From: Rhodoplanes serenus
Lineage (GTDB): Bacteria; Pseudomonadota; Alphaproteobacteria; Rhizobiales; Xanthobacteraceae
Assembly (NCBI GenBank): GCA_009720755.1
Contig: WNKV01000011.1
Location: 62,001-126,000, forward strand
Length of the DNA: 64,000 bases
Direction of reading: 5' to 3'
The notes beneath the pieces were generated by a model, which did no database searches, was not told where the DNA came from, and saw nothing but the letters and a program-made list of their open reading frames with translations. Position numbers and translations under genes: made by a program. How positions within the stretch are numbered: the stretch's first letter is position 1; each line of letters opens with the position of its first letter. Positions 1-9,041 of this stretch are shown here, piece by piece.

Positions 1-422
1 GCGGCCTTGAGCACGGCGACCGCCGCGGGCGGGCCGGCGCCCTCCGAGGCCAGCACCAGCGACGGCGCCATCGCCAGGATGCCCTCCGGCGAGAGCTGGC
101 GCATGTAGCCGACGCTCGGCTTGTCGGCGAGCGCCTGCGGCGGATGCACGCTGGTGCTGTCGACCGCGACGATGCGGTGCTCGGCGCCGAGCGCGTAGAG
201 GATCTCGGTGATGGCGCCGCCGATCGCGACGATGCGGCGCGTGTCCGTGATGGTGACGCGGCGTCCGCCGGCGTCGGTGACCGTGGCGGGCTCGGCCCGC
301 CCGGGGTCGGGCTCGGCCCGCAGTGGCGTCGCGGCCGCCAGCGACGTGATCACGAGGGCGCCGGCGAGGAGCGCGGCAGGAAGCTGCGCGGTGCCGCCGC
401 GGTGTCGTGTTGCGCGTCTCAT
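1..422 (-). CDS. hmuT: Haem ABC transporter periplasmic binding protein HmuT (3' end outside window)
   Basis: Partial leftward gene. It reads from an ATG at 422 to the window edge without a stop, giving about 140 N-terminal residues. Residues 1-36 look like a signal peptide: an Arg-rich start, a hydrophobic core ([18 protein letters not shown]) and an Ala-rich cleavage region. The mature part continues with [19 protein letters not shown] and a later [20 protein letters not shown], which are typical of the class III periplasmic binding proteins that carry haem to the inner-membrane HmuUV permease/ATPase. It starts 23 nt after the hmuP stop, so both are probably one transcript, and hmuU and hmuV are expected beyond position 1. 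The haem substrate is inferred from family resemblance and from the hmuP and receptor neighbours. Confidence 0.85.
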   Translation of the reverse strand, partial: MRRATRHRGGTAQLPAALLAGALVITSLAAATPLRAEPDPGRAEPATVTDAGGRRVTITDTRRIVAIGGAITEILYALGAEHRIVAVDSTSVHPPQALADKPSVGYMRQLSPEGILAMAPSLVLASEGAGPPAAVAVLKA

Positions 423-445
423 GCGGACCTCCGAATCCGTGCGGG

Positions 446-652
446 TCACTTGGTCAGGATCAGCTTGTTCTGCGCGGTCAGCCGCAGCCGGTAGGCGTCG
501 GCGCCGTGCTGGATGACGATCTCGCGGGTGGCGACGAACAGGTCGCGGCTCGCGATGCGATTGCCCGTCACGGCGACGTGGCGGGCCGGGGCGGGGTCGC
601 CGTCGGCGGGCGGGACGGCGGGACGGGCGGGCTCGGGCGGGGGCAGGGGCAT
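446..652 (-). CDS. hmuP: Haemin uptake protein HmuP/HemP
   Basis: A 68-residue protein with a Pro/Ala-rich, variable first half and the conserved HemP/HmuP C-terminus: residues 39-68 include [21 protein letters not shown] and the terminal KLILTK. In Bradyrhizobium japonicum HmuP is known as a co-activator, acting with Irr, of the haem receptor operon rather than as a transporter part. Here it is the first gene of the leftward hmuP-hmuT unit and lies divergent from the receptor gene. Its start codon is 32 bp from a four-copy repeat array that may be the operator. Length and C-terminal motif match the family well. Confidence 0.9.
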   Translation of the reverse strand: MPLPPPEPARPAVPPADGDPAPARHVAVTGNRIASRDLFVATREIVIQHGADAYRLRLTAQNKLILTK

Positions 653-683
653 CGGCGGTCTCTCGGCGGCGCGGCCGTTGTTC

Positions 684-749
684 TTTGAGATGTTCGAAGT
701 TTGGGATGATTCTAGACTTGAGTATTCTATGATTTGAGGTGTTCTAAAC
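684..749. repeat. Four contiguous head-to-tail 16-17 bp repeats, candidate iron/haem operator array
   Basis: Four units follow one another without a gap: 684-699 TTTGAGATGTTCGAAG, 700-716 TTTGGGATGATTCTAGA, 717-732 CTTGAGTATTCTATGA and 733-749 TTTGAGGTGTTCTAAAC. The shared pattern is yTTGrG-rTg-TTCkA, and the 5' ends of the units are 16, 17 and 16 bp apart. The TTCTAAA half resembles one arm of the Irr-box (iron control element) of Rhizobiales; the other arm is degenerate. The array lies between divergent hmuP and the haem receptor gene, in a locally AT-rich stretch of an otherwise very GC-rich region. An operator role is inferred. Confidence 0.6.
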
Positions 750-763
750 TCCGTTTATCTATG

Positions 764-793
764 TTGACGTCCCGTAATACAGTCGAGTAGCAA
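764..793 (+). promoter_or_regulatory. Weak candidate promoter for the haem receptor operon
   Basis: TTGACG at 764-769 is followed, 18 bp later, by TAGCAA at 788-793. The -35-like hexamer is good and the -10-like hexamer poor. The repeat array ends 15 bp upstream, where an activator site would lie. A suggestion only. Confidence 0.25.
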
Positions 794-915
794 AGGCAAG
801 CGCACGACGCCCGGCTTCGACCGCGGCGTCGCGCCACCGCCAGCCAGCCGCCGCGTGCCGACGCGGCGCGCCCGCCAGCCCGCGACATCACCCAGCGACG
901 ACGACGGGGGCCGAC

Positions 916-3081
916 ATGGCGGGACGGGAACGAGGGCGGAGCGCCGACGCGCTCCTCATGGGAATTTCGGTGATCGCCGTCACGGCGGTGGCGACGGCGG
1001 TCGCGCGGGCGCAGGCGGTCGACACGCTCGATCCGATCACCGTGGTGGCGACCAAGCAGGAGGAGAAGGCGATCGACGCGCTGGCGCCGGTGTCGACGGT
1101 GCGCCGCGAGCAGATCGACCAGATCCTGCCGAAGCGGCTGTCGGATCTGCTGATCGCGGTGCCGGGCGTCACCGTGCAGGAGCGCGGCGACGAGCCGTCG
1201 ACCTCGATCAACATCCGCGGGCTCCAGGACTTCGGCCGCGTCGCCGTGGTGGTGGACGGCGCTCGCCAGAACTATCAGCGCAGTGGCCACGGCGCGGACG
1301 GCGCCTTCTTTCTCGATCCCGAGCTGATCGGCGGCATCGACGTGGTGCGCGGGCCGACCGCCAACATCTACGGCTCCGGCGCGATCGGCGGTGTCGTCGC
1401 GATCCGCACCAAGGATTTCCAGGATGTGGTGCGGCCGGGCGAGCGGTGGGGCGCCGAGGCCCACACCCAGGCCGCCCACAACGGGCCGAGCGGACTCGCC
1501 TCGTTCTTCGGCGGTTACCGAGCCTCGCCCGATGTCGACGTGTTCGCCGGCGGCAGCTTCAAGAGCCAGGGCGACTACCAGGACGGCAACGGTGCCGAGG
1601 TGGTCAACTCGGGGAGCCGGGCCGGCAGCGCGATCGCCAAGGTCACGGCCCGACCGGCCGATGGGCACGAGGTGAAGCTCTCGGGCCTGTTCCAGAACTT
1701 CGACTACGCCATCGGTCAGCCGAGCCGCTCCGGCGTCACCGGAACCTCCACCTATGCGACCGACCTGACCAACATCACGACCGCGGCGCGCTGGCGCTAC
1801 AGCCGGCCCGACAACCAGCTCGTCGACTGGGATGCGAACGTCTATTGGAACCGGACCGACTCGCAGCAGGTGAAGACGGTCCATACGTCGGCGGCACCGA
1901 GCGCATTCTGCGGAGGCCGTCCGGGGAACGCGATCAGCGGCTGTGTGGGCGGCGAGCGAAACTACGTGCTCGACACGATCGGGTTCGACGCCAACAACAC
2001 GAGCCGCTTCGGTGCGCTCGGCTTCGCCCATGCGCTCACGGTCGGCGGCGACTCCTTCACCGACAAGGTGGAGACCTACGACGCCACGGGCAACTCGAAC
2101 ATCACCACGCCGGGCGGTGAGCGCTCCGTGAGCGGCGCCTTCGCGCAGCTCAAGAGCAACTACGGCACCTGGCTCGAGGTGATCGCCGCGGCCCGCTACG
2201 ACGCCTACGCGCTCGACGGCGGAGGGACGACGGCATCCGGCGACCGGCTGTCACCGAAGGTCACGGTCGGGATCACGCCGATCGCGGGGCTCACACCCTA
2301 TGTCACTTATGCGGAAGGCTATCGGGCGCCGGCCCTCACCGAGACGGTGGTCGCCGGGCCGCACGTCGCCGTCGGTCCTCCGTTCTTCACCTGCTCGGAC
2401 GGCAGCCCGGCGCTGTTCTGCTTCCTCCCCAATCCCGGACTGCGACCGGAGACCGGCAAGACCAAGGAGGCCGGCATCAATCTGAAATACGACAACGTGC
2501 TCATGCCGGGCGCGATCTTCCGCGGCAAGGTCAACGTCTTCCGCAACGATGTCGAGGACTACATCGACCAGGCCCTGTTCGGGCCGACCGTGACGTTCCG
2601 GGGAGTCACGTACTACAAGTTCACCCAATACCAGAACATCGCGCAGGCGCGCATCGAGGGGGCCGAGCTCGAGGCCATGTACGACGCCGGCGCCTGGTTC
2701 GTCGGTCTCGCCGGGCAGATCCAGCGCGGCCGGAATGTCGAAACCGGCGTCGGCCTGGTTCGTGTCCAGCCGAACCGGATCGTCACCACCGTCGGTGCGC
2801 GCTTTCTCGACCGAAAGATCACCGCGATGGTGCGGTGGGCCGCGGTGGCTTCGAACGACGATCTTCCCGCCGCCTACACGCCGGCCGACTCCTACAATCT
2901 CGTCAATGTCTATGTCGGCTACCAGCCGACCCCAGACGTGCTGATGGGGCTCGGGATCGACAATCTGTTGAACCAGTTCTACCGCCCTTATCCGACCGCC
3001 GGACAGCCCGACACCGTGTGGTCTTCGCCGGCGCCCGGCATCACGTTCAAGGGCTCGGTCAAGATCCGCTTCGGGGCCTGA
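916..3081 (+). CDS. hmuR: TonB-dependent haem/haemoglobin receptor
   Basis: 721 residues, the usual length for an outer-membrane haem receptor. A signal peptide covers about residues 1-34, with the hydrophobic core GISVIAVTAVATAVA. The TonB box DTLDPITVVA follows, then a plug domain (LLIAVPGVTVQERG, NIRG, FGRVAVVVDGARQNYQ, VRGPTANIYGSGAIGGVV). The barrel contains YRAPALTE and NPGLRPET, equivalents of the FRAP and NPNL boxes that mark haem receptors. The chain ends KIRFGA rather than in a terminal aromatic residue. It is divergent from hmuP-hmuT and followed after 7 bp by the TonB gene. The ATG at 916 sits behind a G-rich stretch; an in-frame ATG at 958 would also leave a signal peptide. Confidence 0.9.
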   Translation: MAGRERGRSADALLMGISVIAVTAVATAVARAQAVDTLDPITVVATKQEEKAIDALAPVSTVRREQIDQILPKRLSDLLIAVPGVTVQERGDEPSTSINIRGLQDFGRVAVVVDGARQNYQRSGHGADGAFFLDPELIGGIDVVRGPTANIYGSGAIGGVVAIRTKDFQDVVRPGERWGAEAHTQAAHNGPSGLASFFGGYRASPDVDVFAGGSFKSQGDYQDGNGAEVVNSGSRAGSAIAKVTARPADGHEVKLSGLFQNFDYAIGQPSRSGVTGTSTYATDLTNITTAARWRYSRPDNQLVDWDANVYWNRTDSQQVKTVHTSAAPSAFCGGRPGNAISGCVGGERNYVLDTIGFDANNTSRFGALGFAHALTVGGDSFTDKVETYDATGNSNITTPGGERSVSGAFAQLKSNYGTWLEVIAAARYDAYALDGGGTTASGDRLSPKVTVGITPIAGLTPYVTYAEGYRAPALTETVVAGPHVAVGPPFFTCSDGSPALFCFLPNPGLRPETGKTKEAGINLKYDNVLMPGAIFRGKVNVFRNDVEDYIDQALFGPTVTFRGVTYYKFTQYQNIAQARIEGAELEAMYDAGAWFVGLAGQIQRGRNVETGVGLVRVQPNRIVTTVGARFLDRKITAMVRWAAVASNDDLPAAYTPADSYNLVNVYVGYQPTPDVLMGLGIDNLLNQFYRPYPTAGQPDTVWSSPAPGITFKGSVKIRFGA

Positions 3082-3088
3082 GGGCGCG

Positions 3089-4222
3089 ATGTCGGGCCAG
3101 CATCACCGCCGGGTCGATCGCGCCACGCTGACGGTGGTGCCACGCCGGGCCGTCGACGCCGCCGCCGAGGGGCGCGCTCCGGCGGTGGTGCTGCGGCCGT
3201 TCGTCGAGGAGGCGCGTCACCGCGGCAATGTGGTGTCGCTCGCCCCTGTCCGGGCGGGGCGGAACCATGCGGTGGGTGCCTCCGCGGCGCCGCCGCTCGC
3301 GGCGTTGTGCGTCGATGACCGTGTGACCCCGCTCCGCCACCCCGGAGCGGGGCGCCGGTCGGCCGCCGTGGCTGTGGCGTCGGTGCTGCTGCACGCGGCG
3401 GCGCTCGCCGCTTTCGCCCGGGTGCCGCCGCCCGCCGCCAGCATCGGGGTCGAGGTGGTGTCGGTCGAGCTGGTGCTCGGCGCCGACACGGCGGCCGGCC
3501 TCGCGCCGGTGCCGGGCATGTCCGAGACGGTGAGCGCCGCCGCGAGCGGCGAGCCGGCGCCGGAGACGACGGAGCGGGAGACCGCCAAGCCCGAGACGCC
3601 CGCGCCGCCGCCCCCCGACGAGACGGTCTCCGCGCCGGCGGCCGCGGTCGCCGAGCCGCCCGTTCCCGAGCCGGCCCCGGCGCCTGCCGAGACCACCGCG
3701 TCCGCTCCGCCGATCGAGCCCGAGGCGCCCGAGCGCGTGGCGCGGCCGGAGCCGATCCCGCCGAAGGCCGAGACACGCACGGTGGAGCCGCCGAAGGCCG
3801 CGCCGCGCAAGCCCGCGGCGGCGTCGCGCAAGCCGGTGTCCGCGCCGCGGACCGGCGACACCGCCCGCGACGCACGGCCCTCCGGCCGCACCGCCAGCGT
3901 GGCGTCGAGTGCCGCCAGTGGCGTCGGCATCGGTCGCTCCGATCGGCATACCAACTATCGCGGCCTCGTCGCGGCGCATCTCGCCCGTCACAAGCAGTTC
4001 CCGTCCGATGCCCGGGCGGCCGGCCTTCAGGGCAGCACCACCGTCACCTTCACGATCGACGGCGGCGGTCGGGTCACCGCGGTGCGGCTCGGCCGCGCGT
4101 CCGGTATCGCCAGTCTCGACCAGGAGAGCGTCGCCATGGTGCGCCGCGCCTCGCCGTTCCCCGCCCCACCCGACGGCCGCGCCATGAGCTTCACGGTGCC
4201 GGTCGGCTTCCATCTGCGTTAG
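3089..4222 (+). CDS. tonB: TonB family energy-transducing protein
   Basis: 377 residues. About 88 mostly soluble residues precede a single membrane segment (residues 89-109, SAAVAVASVLLHAAALAAF). Then comes a long Pro/Glu/Ala-rich periplasmic spacer (about 125-270) and a C-terminal TonB domain (about 290-377; YRGLVAAHLARHKQFP, GSTTVTFTIDGGGRVTAVRL, FTVPVGFHLR). It would transmit proton-motive force to the receptor encoded just upstream. Dedicated tonB genes beside haem receptors are common in Rhizobiales. The cytoplasmic N-terminal extension is longer than in typical TonB, where the membrane helix lies near the N-terminus; a later start inside this ORF is possible. ExbB/ExbD are not in the window. 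Confidence 0.85.
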   Translation: MSGQHHRRVDRATLTVVPRRAVDAAAEGRAPAVVLRPFVEEARHRGNVVSLAPVRAGRNHAVGASAAPPLAALCVDDRVTPLRHPGAGRRSAAVAVASVLLHAAALAAFARVPPPAASIGVEVVSVELVLGADTAAGLAPVPGMSETVSAAASGEPAPETTERETAKPETPAPPPPDETVSAPAAAVAEPPVPEPAPAPAETTASAPPIEPEAPERVARPEPIPPKAETRTVEPPKAAPRKPAAASRKPVSAPRTGDTARDARPSGRTASVASSAASGVGIGRSDRHTNYRGLVAAHLARHKQFPSDARAAGLQGSTTVTFTIDGGGRVTAVRLGRASGIASLDQESVAMVRRASPFPAPPDGRAMSFTVPVGFHLR

Positions 4223-4224
4223 AG

Positions 4225-4322
4225 CATTTTCCGGCGAAGTGGACGCCGGTTCGCCGTCGAAAATGCGATCATGAAAGGACTTTTGGAGCGGAACACGATC
4301 CAGGTGGATCGGCTTCCGCTCC
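4225..4322. repeat. Composite palindromic intergenic repeat
   Basis: Two adjacent hairpins. The first runs from 4225 to 4265 with outer arms CATTTTC/GAAAATG and an inner CGGCGAA/TTCGCCG pair. The second runs from 4285 to 4322 with arms GGAGCGGAA/TTCCGCTCC and an inner CGATCC-AGGT-GGATCG. The shape matches short palindromic elements scattered through Hyphomicrobiales genomes, as far as I recall. It lies between tonB and the haem oxygenase gene, where it could attenuate transcription or stabilise mRNA. Confidence 0.65.
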
Positions 4323-4381
4323 AGCATTTCCCGGACTGTCGAACCCGGTCCGACCCCACGAGCAGACAGGAGAGACCCCCG

Positions 4382-4720
4382 ATGTACATCGCCATGAACC
4401 GCTTCCGCGTGAAGACGGGCAGCGAGGCGGCGTTCGAGCAGGTATGGACGTCCCGCGAGACCTATCTGGACCGCATGCCCGGCTTCGTCGAATTCCATCT
4501 GCTGAAGGGGCCGGAGGCCGAGGACCACACGCTCTATGCGTCGCACACCGTGTGGGAGAGCAAGGCCGCGTTCGAGGCGTGGACGAGGTCGGACGAGTTC
4601 CGCAAGGCGCATGCGCGCGCCGACAACGCCAACACGGGTCCGCTGTACCTGGAGCACCCGAAGTTCGAGGGCTTCGAGGTGAAGCAGACGGTGCGGCCGC
4701 GCGAAGCCGACGCGGCGTAG
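4382..4720 (+). CDS. IsdG/HmuQ-type haem-degrading monooxygenase (ABM fold)
   Basis: 112 residues of the antibiotic-biosynthesis-monooxygenase fold. The three residues that define IsdG-type haem oxygenases are all present at nearly canonical positions: Asn6 (AMNRF), Trp67 (FEAWTRS) and His77 (FRKAHARA), against Asn7/Trp67/His77 in Staphylococcus IsdG. It would open the haem ring in the cytoplasm and release iron. The ATG at 4382 was chosen because an AGGAGAG sequence lies just upstream and the fold begins there; upstream in-frame starts add residues that fall inside the palindromic repeat. The place at the end of the haem receptor-tonB unit fits the job. HmuQ or HmuD of Bradyrhizobium is the closest named type. 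Confidence 0.85.
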   Translation: MYIAMNRFRVKTGSEAAFEQVWTSRETYLDRMPGFVEFHLLKGPEAEDHTLYASHTVWESKAAFEAWTRSDEFRKAHARADNANTGPLYLEHPKFEGFEVKQTVRPREADAA

Positions 4721-4753
4721 CCTTCACGTGCCATATGGCGCAGCGTTGCGTCT

Positions 4754-4903
4754 CTCTCCCCGCCAGCGGGGAGAGGGTCGCGAGCGGCGCAAAGCGCCAA
4801 GCGAGCCGGGTGAGGGGGCGTTTCGGATCGCGCTGTGACACCCCCTCACCCGGACTTCGCGCCTTCGGCGCGAACCCCGTGCTCTCCCCGCCAGCGGGGA
4901 GAG
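4754..4903. repeat. Two copies of a CTCTCCCC/GGGGAGAG palindrome bracketing a larger inverted repeat
   Basis: An identical 22-bp palindrome (arms CTCTCCCC and GGGGAGAG, loop GCCAGC) occurs at 4754-4775 and 4882-4903. Between them GGGTGAGGGGG and CCCCCTCACCC form a second inverted pair. A third, slightly different copy lies at 13617-13638. It sits between two convergent genes (haem oxygenase and mutS), so it may act as a bidirectional terminator. The element type is widespread in Rhizobiales spacers. Confidence 0.7.
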
Positions 4904-4931
4904 GTGAAGAGCGCGCCTATTCCCGCGCGGC

Positions 4932-7718
4932 CTACTCCCGCGCCTTCTGCTTGAGCGCGTAGAGCGCCTCCAGCGCCTCGCGCGGCGACAGCGCGTCGGG
5001 ATCGAGACCGGCGAGCGCCTGCATCACCGCCTCGGCGTGCGGATCGGCGGGCGGTGGCGGGGGGGCCGGGCGCGCCGCGAACAGCGGCAGGTCGTCGACG
5101 AGCTTCCGGGCCGGCGAGGTGCGGTCCTCGGCCTCCAGCACGCCGAGCACATGCTTGGCGCGTTCGATCACGGCCGGCGGCAGGCCGGCGAGCTTCGCCA
5201 CCTGGATGCCATAGGAGCGGTCGGCGGCACCCGCCACCACCTCGTGCAGGAACACCACCTCACCGTGCCACTCCTTCACCCGCACGGTGATGTTGAACAG
5301 CCGGGCGAGCTTCTTGGCGAGCGCGGTCAGCTCGTGAAAGTGCGTCGCGAACAGGGCGCGGCAGCGGTTGCGGTCGTGAAGGTGCTCGATGGCCGCCCAG
5401 GCGATGGAGAGGCCGTCGAAAGTCGCGGTGCCGCGGCCGATCTCGTCCAGGATGACCAGCGACCGCTCGCCCGCCTGGTTCAGGATGGCGGCCGTCTCTA
5501 CCATCTCGACCATGAAGGTGGAGCGCCCACGAGCGAGGTCGTCGGCGGCGCCGACGCGCGAGAACAGCCGGTCGACCACCCCGACATGGGCGCGCGCCGC
5601 CGGCACGAAGCTGCCGGCCTGAGCGAGCACCACGATCAGCGCGTTCTGGCGCAGATAGGTCGACTTGCCCGCCATGTTGGGGCCGGTGACCACGGCGATG
5701 CGGCCGGGGCCGGTCGTCCCGGCACCGCCCTCGGCCCCCTGGCGCCCGGCCGGCGACAGGTCGCAGTCGTTGGCGACGAACGGCGAGCCGTCGGCGACCA
5801 GCGCCTGCTCGACCACCGGGTGGCGGCCGCCCTCGATGCGGAACGCGAGGCTCGCGTCGACCTCCGGCCGCACGAACCGGCAGGCGACCGCGACCTCGGC
5901 CAGCGCCGCCGCGACATCGATCACGGCGAGCGCCTGGGCGGCCGCCTTGACGGCGTCGGCGGCGTCGACCACGGCGGCCGACAGCCGCTCGAACGTGTCC
6001 AGCTCCAGGCCGAGGGCACGATCGGCCGCACTGGCGATCTTGGCTTCGAGCGCCCCCAGCTCCACCGAGGTGAAGCGCACCTGGCCGGCCAGCGTCTGCC
6101 GGTGCACGAAGGTCTCGTTGAACGGCGGCGCCATCAGCTTGTCGCCGTGCTGCGCCGTCACCTCGACGAAATAGCCGAGCACGTTGTTGTGCCGGATCTT
6201 GAGGGTGCGGATGCCGGTGTCGTCGGCATAGCGGGCCTGGAGGGCGGCGATCACCCGCCGCGACTCGTCGCGCAGCGCGCGCGTCTCGTCGAGGGTCGCA
6301 TCGTAGCCGTCGCGCACGAAGCCGCCGTCGCGCTTGAGCAGCGGCAGCTCGTCGGCGAGCGCCGCCGCGAGCTCACGGCCGAGCGCCGGATCGGGCGCGC
6401 GCAGATCGGCGATGGCGGCGGCGATCTCGTCCGGCATCGCCGCGACGTCGAGCCGGGCCGCGAGGTCGACGGCGGCCGCGAGGCCGTCGCGGATCGCCGC
6501 GAGATCACGCGGTCCGCCGCGCCCGAGCACCAGCCGCGCCAGCGCGCGGGCGAGATCGGGGGCCGCCGCGAGCTCGTCTCGGACCAGGCTGCGGAGCACG
6601 CCGTCCGCCACGAAGGCATCGACGGCGTCGAGGCGCCGGGCGATCGCGGCCGGATCGGTGAGCGGCGCCGCGATGCGCTGGGCGAGCAGCCGCGAGCCGG
6701 CCGCCGTGACGGTGCGGTCGATGGCGGCGAGCAGCGAGCCGCGGCGCTCGCCGCCGAGCGTCTTCATCAGCTCCAGGTTGGCGCGCGTCGCCGCGTCGAT
6801 CAGCAGGGTGGCGCCGCTCGCCTCGCGGGTCGGCGGCGACAGCGGCGGCCGGCGGCCGAGCTGGGTGCGCTCCACATAGGTGACGCAGGCGGCCGCGGCG
6901 GTCAGCTCCAGCCGCGAGAAGCTGCCGAACGCATCGGCGGTCGCCACCGCGAAGTATCCGGCGACCCGCCGCTCGGCGGTGGCGCCGTCGAAGACGTCGC
7001 GGCCGAGCGGCGTCACCGCCGGCAGCGTGCGCAGGAACGGCGCGACGTCGGGGTCCTCGTAGAGCGCGTCGGCGACGATCACCTCGCCGGGCTCGACGCG
7101 GGCGATCTCGGCCGCCAGCCGCACGCGGTCGCATTCGGTCAGGCGGAACTCGCCGGTCGAGATGTCCAGGCAGGCGAGGGCGAAGCGGCCGTCGTCGTGC
7201 TCGCTCGATGGCTTCGCCTTCACGATCGCGGCCAGGAAGTTGTTGCGGCGGGAATCGAGCAGCGTCTCCTCGGTCAGCGTGCCGGGGGTGACGAGGCGCA
7301 CCACGTCGCGCCGCACCACCGACTTGCCGCCGCGCTTCTTGGCCTCCGCCGGGTCCTCGAGCTGCTCGCAGACCGCGACCCGGTGGCCGAGCGCGATCAG
7401 GCGGTGGAGGTATTCGTCGGCGCGATCGATCGGCACGCCGCACATCGGGATGTCTGCGCCCTGGTGCTTGCCGCGCTTGGTCAGCACGATGCCGAGCGCC
7501 CGGCTCGCCGTCTCGGCGTCGGCGAAAAACATCTCGTAGAAGTCGCCCATCCGGTAGAACAGCAGGCAGTCCGGATTGGCGGCCTTGATCTCGATGTACT
7601 GCTCCATCATCGGGGTGACGCGCGTCTCCGTCCGCGGCGCGTCGGGACGTGGCGTCTCGGCCCGCGGCGCGGGCGTGTCGGGGGACTCGTCGGGAGCGGG
7701 GTTCTGCACGGCATCCAT
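4932..7718 (-). CDS. mutS: DNA mismatch repair protein MutS
   Basis: 928 residues. The mismatch-reading Phe-X-Glu is at residues 60-62 (GDFYEMFF), followed by the conserved [15 protein letters not shown] segment, connector, lever and clamp regions. The C-terminal ATPase has the Walker A motif [13 protein letters not shown] at about 679 and the Walker B region [16 protein letters not shown], then the dimerisation tail. The protein is about 24 residues longer at the N-terminus than the E. coli frame of reference; the extra part is Pro/Asp/Glu-rich. In-frame Met37/Met38 (MMEQYIEIK) is a credible alternative start. It recognises base mismatches and recruits MutL. The gene is transcribed alone and converges on the haem oxygenase gene across a palindromic repeat. 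It appears intact. Confidence 0.97.
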   Translation of the reverse strand: MDAVQNPAPDESPDTPAPRAETPRPDAPRTETRVTPMMEQYIEIKAANPDCLLFYRMGDFYEMFFADAETASRALGIVLTKRGKHQGADIPMCGVPIDRADEYLHRLIALGHRVAVCEQLEDPAEAKKRGGKSVVRRDVVRLVTPGTLTEETLLDSRRNNFLAAIVKAKPSSEHDDGRFALACLDISTGEFRLTECDRVRLAAEIARVEPGEVIVADALYEDPDVAPFLRTLPAVTPLGRDVFDGATAERRVAGYFAVATADAFGSFSRLELTAAAACVTYVERTQLGRRPPLSPPTREASGATLLIDAATRANLELMKTLGGERRGSLLAAIDRTVTAAGSRLLAQRIAAPLTDPAAIARRLDAVDAFVADGVLRSLVRDELAAAPDLARALARLVLGRGGPRDLAAIRDGLAAAVDLAARLDVAAMPDEIAAAIADLRAPDPALGRELAAALADELPLLKRDGGFVRDGYDATLDETRALRDESRRVIAALQARYADDTGIRTLKIRHNNVLGYFVEVTAQHGDKLMAPPFNETFVHRQTLAGQVRFTSVELGALEAKIASAADRALGLELDTFERLSAAVVDAADAVKAAAQALAVIDVAAALAEVAVACRFVRPEVDASLAFRIEGGRHPVVEQALVADGSPFVANDCDLSPAGRQGAEGGAGTTGPGRIAVVTGPNMAGKSTYLRQNALIVVLAQAGSFVPAARAHVGVVDRLFSRVGAADDLARGRSTFMVEMVETAAILNQAGERSLVILDEIGRGTATFDGLSIAWAAIEHLHDRNRCRALFATHFHELTALAKKLARLFNITVRVKEWHGEVVFLHEVVAGAADRSYGIQVAKLAGLPPAVIERAKHVLGVLEAEDRTSPARKLVDDLPLFAARPAPPPPPADPHAEAVMQALAGLDPDALSPREALEALYALKQKARE

Positions 7719-7809
7719 GGCGGCGGACGCTACCAGAAGCGGCCGCGGGTTTCTAACCGCTGGTGCGCCGGACTTGTGGAGAGCCGGCCCGGTCCCTGAG
7801 CCCCCGCCC

Positions 7810-8829
7810 TCACCTCACGAATGTCTTCCCGGTGATGCGCTCCAGGTTGCCGCGATAGATCAGGTCCAGCGTCTCGCGCGGCAGGTCGAGGGAATCGAGG
7901 ATCGCCTGAGTGTCGCGGATGAATCCGGGCCCCTTCTCGGGGTCGAACGGGCAATCGCTGGCGAACAGGATGTTCTCGGGCGGGTAGAAGGCGAGGCCCG
8001 CCTGGGTGCCGATCCGCGATCCGAAGGTCGCGGTATCGGCATAGAAGCTCTCGCGGAAGTAGTCGAGCGGCCGCTTCGCCAAGCTGTTCTTGAGGGCTTG
8101 CAGGTCCTCGCCGGAGGTGCGGCTGCCGATCTGGTCCCAGCCCGGGCCGATGCGGCCCTCCAGCATCGGCACGATGCCGCCGAAATGGTGGACGATGGGC
8201 TTGAGCCGCGGGTGGCGGTCGAGAGTCTTGGAGAACACCAGCCGGGCCATGGCGGCGGCGGTCTCGTAGGACCAGCCGAAGGTCCACCAGATCTCGTAGA
8301 GCGACCTCTGCTCGGTCCGGTAGTCGGCGAAATCGGCGCGCCGCGCCGGGTGAATCCACACCGGCTTGTCGAGCTGCTCCATGGCGGACCAGAACGGCTC
8401 GAACTGCGGCTGATCGATCGGCGCGCCGGCCACGTTGGTGTAGATCTGCACCCCGCAGGCGCCGAGCTGGCTGATGGCCCGCTCGGCCTCGCGCACCGCT
8501 CCCTCGACATTCGCCAGCGACACCTGGCCGACGAAGCCGGGGAAGCGGTCGCGGTGGCGCTCCACCAGCGCGGCGAGGCCGTCGTTGATGATGCGGGTGA
8601 ACGCCTCGACCTGGTCCGGCCCGACCACGTCCTCCACCGGCGGGCTCGGATAGGCGATGATCTGGGCATAGTCCGGGAAGGCATCGAGCATCCGCAGCCG
8701 GGCGTCGAGATCGTACAGGCAGGGCACGCCGCGCATCCGCTTCCCGATGTCCCGCTGGCCGCCGCCGACCCGGTCCATGGCGGCGATGATGCCGACCGGG
8801 ATGAAATGCGTGTAGGCGTCGATGCGCAT
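7810..8829 (-). CDS. Amidohydrolase-2 family protein (ACMSD-like metal hydrolase/decarboxylase)
   Basis: 339 residues, a TIM-barrel amidohydrolase of the group that includes aminocarboxymuconate-semialdehyde decarboxylase and resorcylate decarboxylases. Recognisable sites are [15 protein letters not shown] and [11 protein letters not shown], the last supplying the conserved Asp. The first metal motif, usually His-X-His, reads DAYTHFIP here, so its first His is Tyr. It is divergent from the catIJ-pcaHG genes with a 212 bp shared spacer, which suggests a role on an aromatic or ring-cleavage product. The substrate cannot be named from sequence. Confidence 0.75.
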   Translation of the reverse strand: MRIDAYTHFIPVGIIAAMDRVGGGQRDIGKRMRGVPCLYDLDARLRMLDAFPDYAQIIAYPSPPVEDVVGPDQVEAFTRIINDGLAALVERHRDRFPGFVGQVSLANVEGAVREAERAISQLGACGVQIYTNVAGAPIDQPQFEPFWSAMEQLDKPVWIHPARRADFADYRTEQRSLYEIWWTFGWSYETAAAMARLVFSKTLDRHPRLKPIVHHFGGIVPMLEGRIGPGWDQIGSRTSGEDLQALKNSLAKRPLDYFRESFYADTATFGSRIGTQAGLAFYPPENILFASDCPFDPEKGPGFIRDTQAILDSLDLPRETLDLIYRGNLERITGKTFVR

Positions 8830-9041
8830 GGGCGGTCTCCGGAAGCGCGGGGGCGGCAGGCGGGACGCCGACCATCGCCGGAATCCATCCCCGACGCCAG
8901 TCCGGGAGGTGTGCGCCGAAAGCCGGGAGGAGGCGCGTCCACCGCAAGACGCCGCCGCGGCGGCGCGACGGCGCGGGTGGTTTCCCGCCGGGCGCGAATG
9001 CTCTTAGATGGAGCCGTCACAGTGTTCGGATCGGATTGTTC

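Noticed and set aside
727-2031. Long leftward ORF opposite the haem receptor gene
   Set aside because: A shadow of the real gene on the + strand: Arg/Ala/Gly-rich translation with no domain, as is usual for antisense frames in very GC-rich DNA.
5037-7799. 920-codon rightward ORF opposite mutS
   Set aside because: Full-length overlap with unmistakable MutS motifs on the other strand; translation is His/Arg/Gly-rich without any recognisable motif.
9001-9041. Direct repeat GTTCGGATCGGATTGTTC as an operator for catI
   Set aside because: Only a partial repeat without symmetry, and no regulator gene nearby; too weak to annotate.
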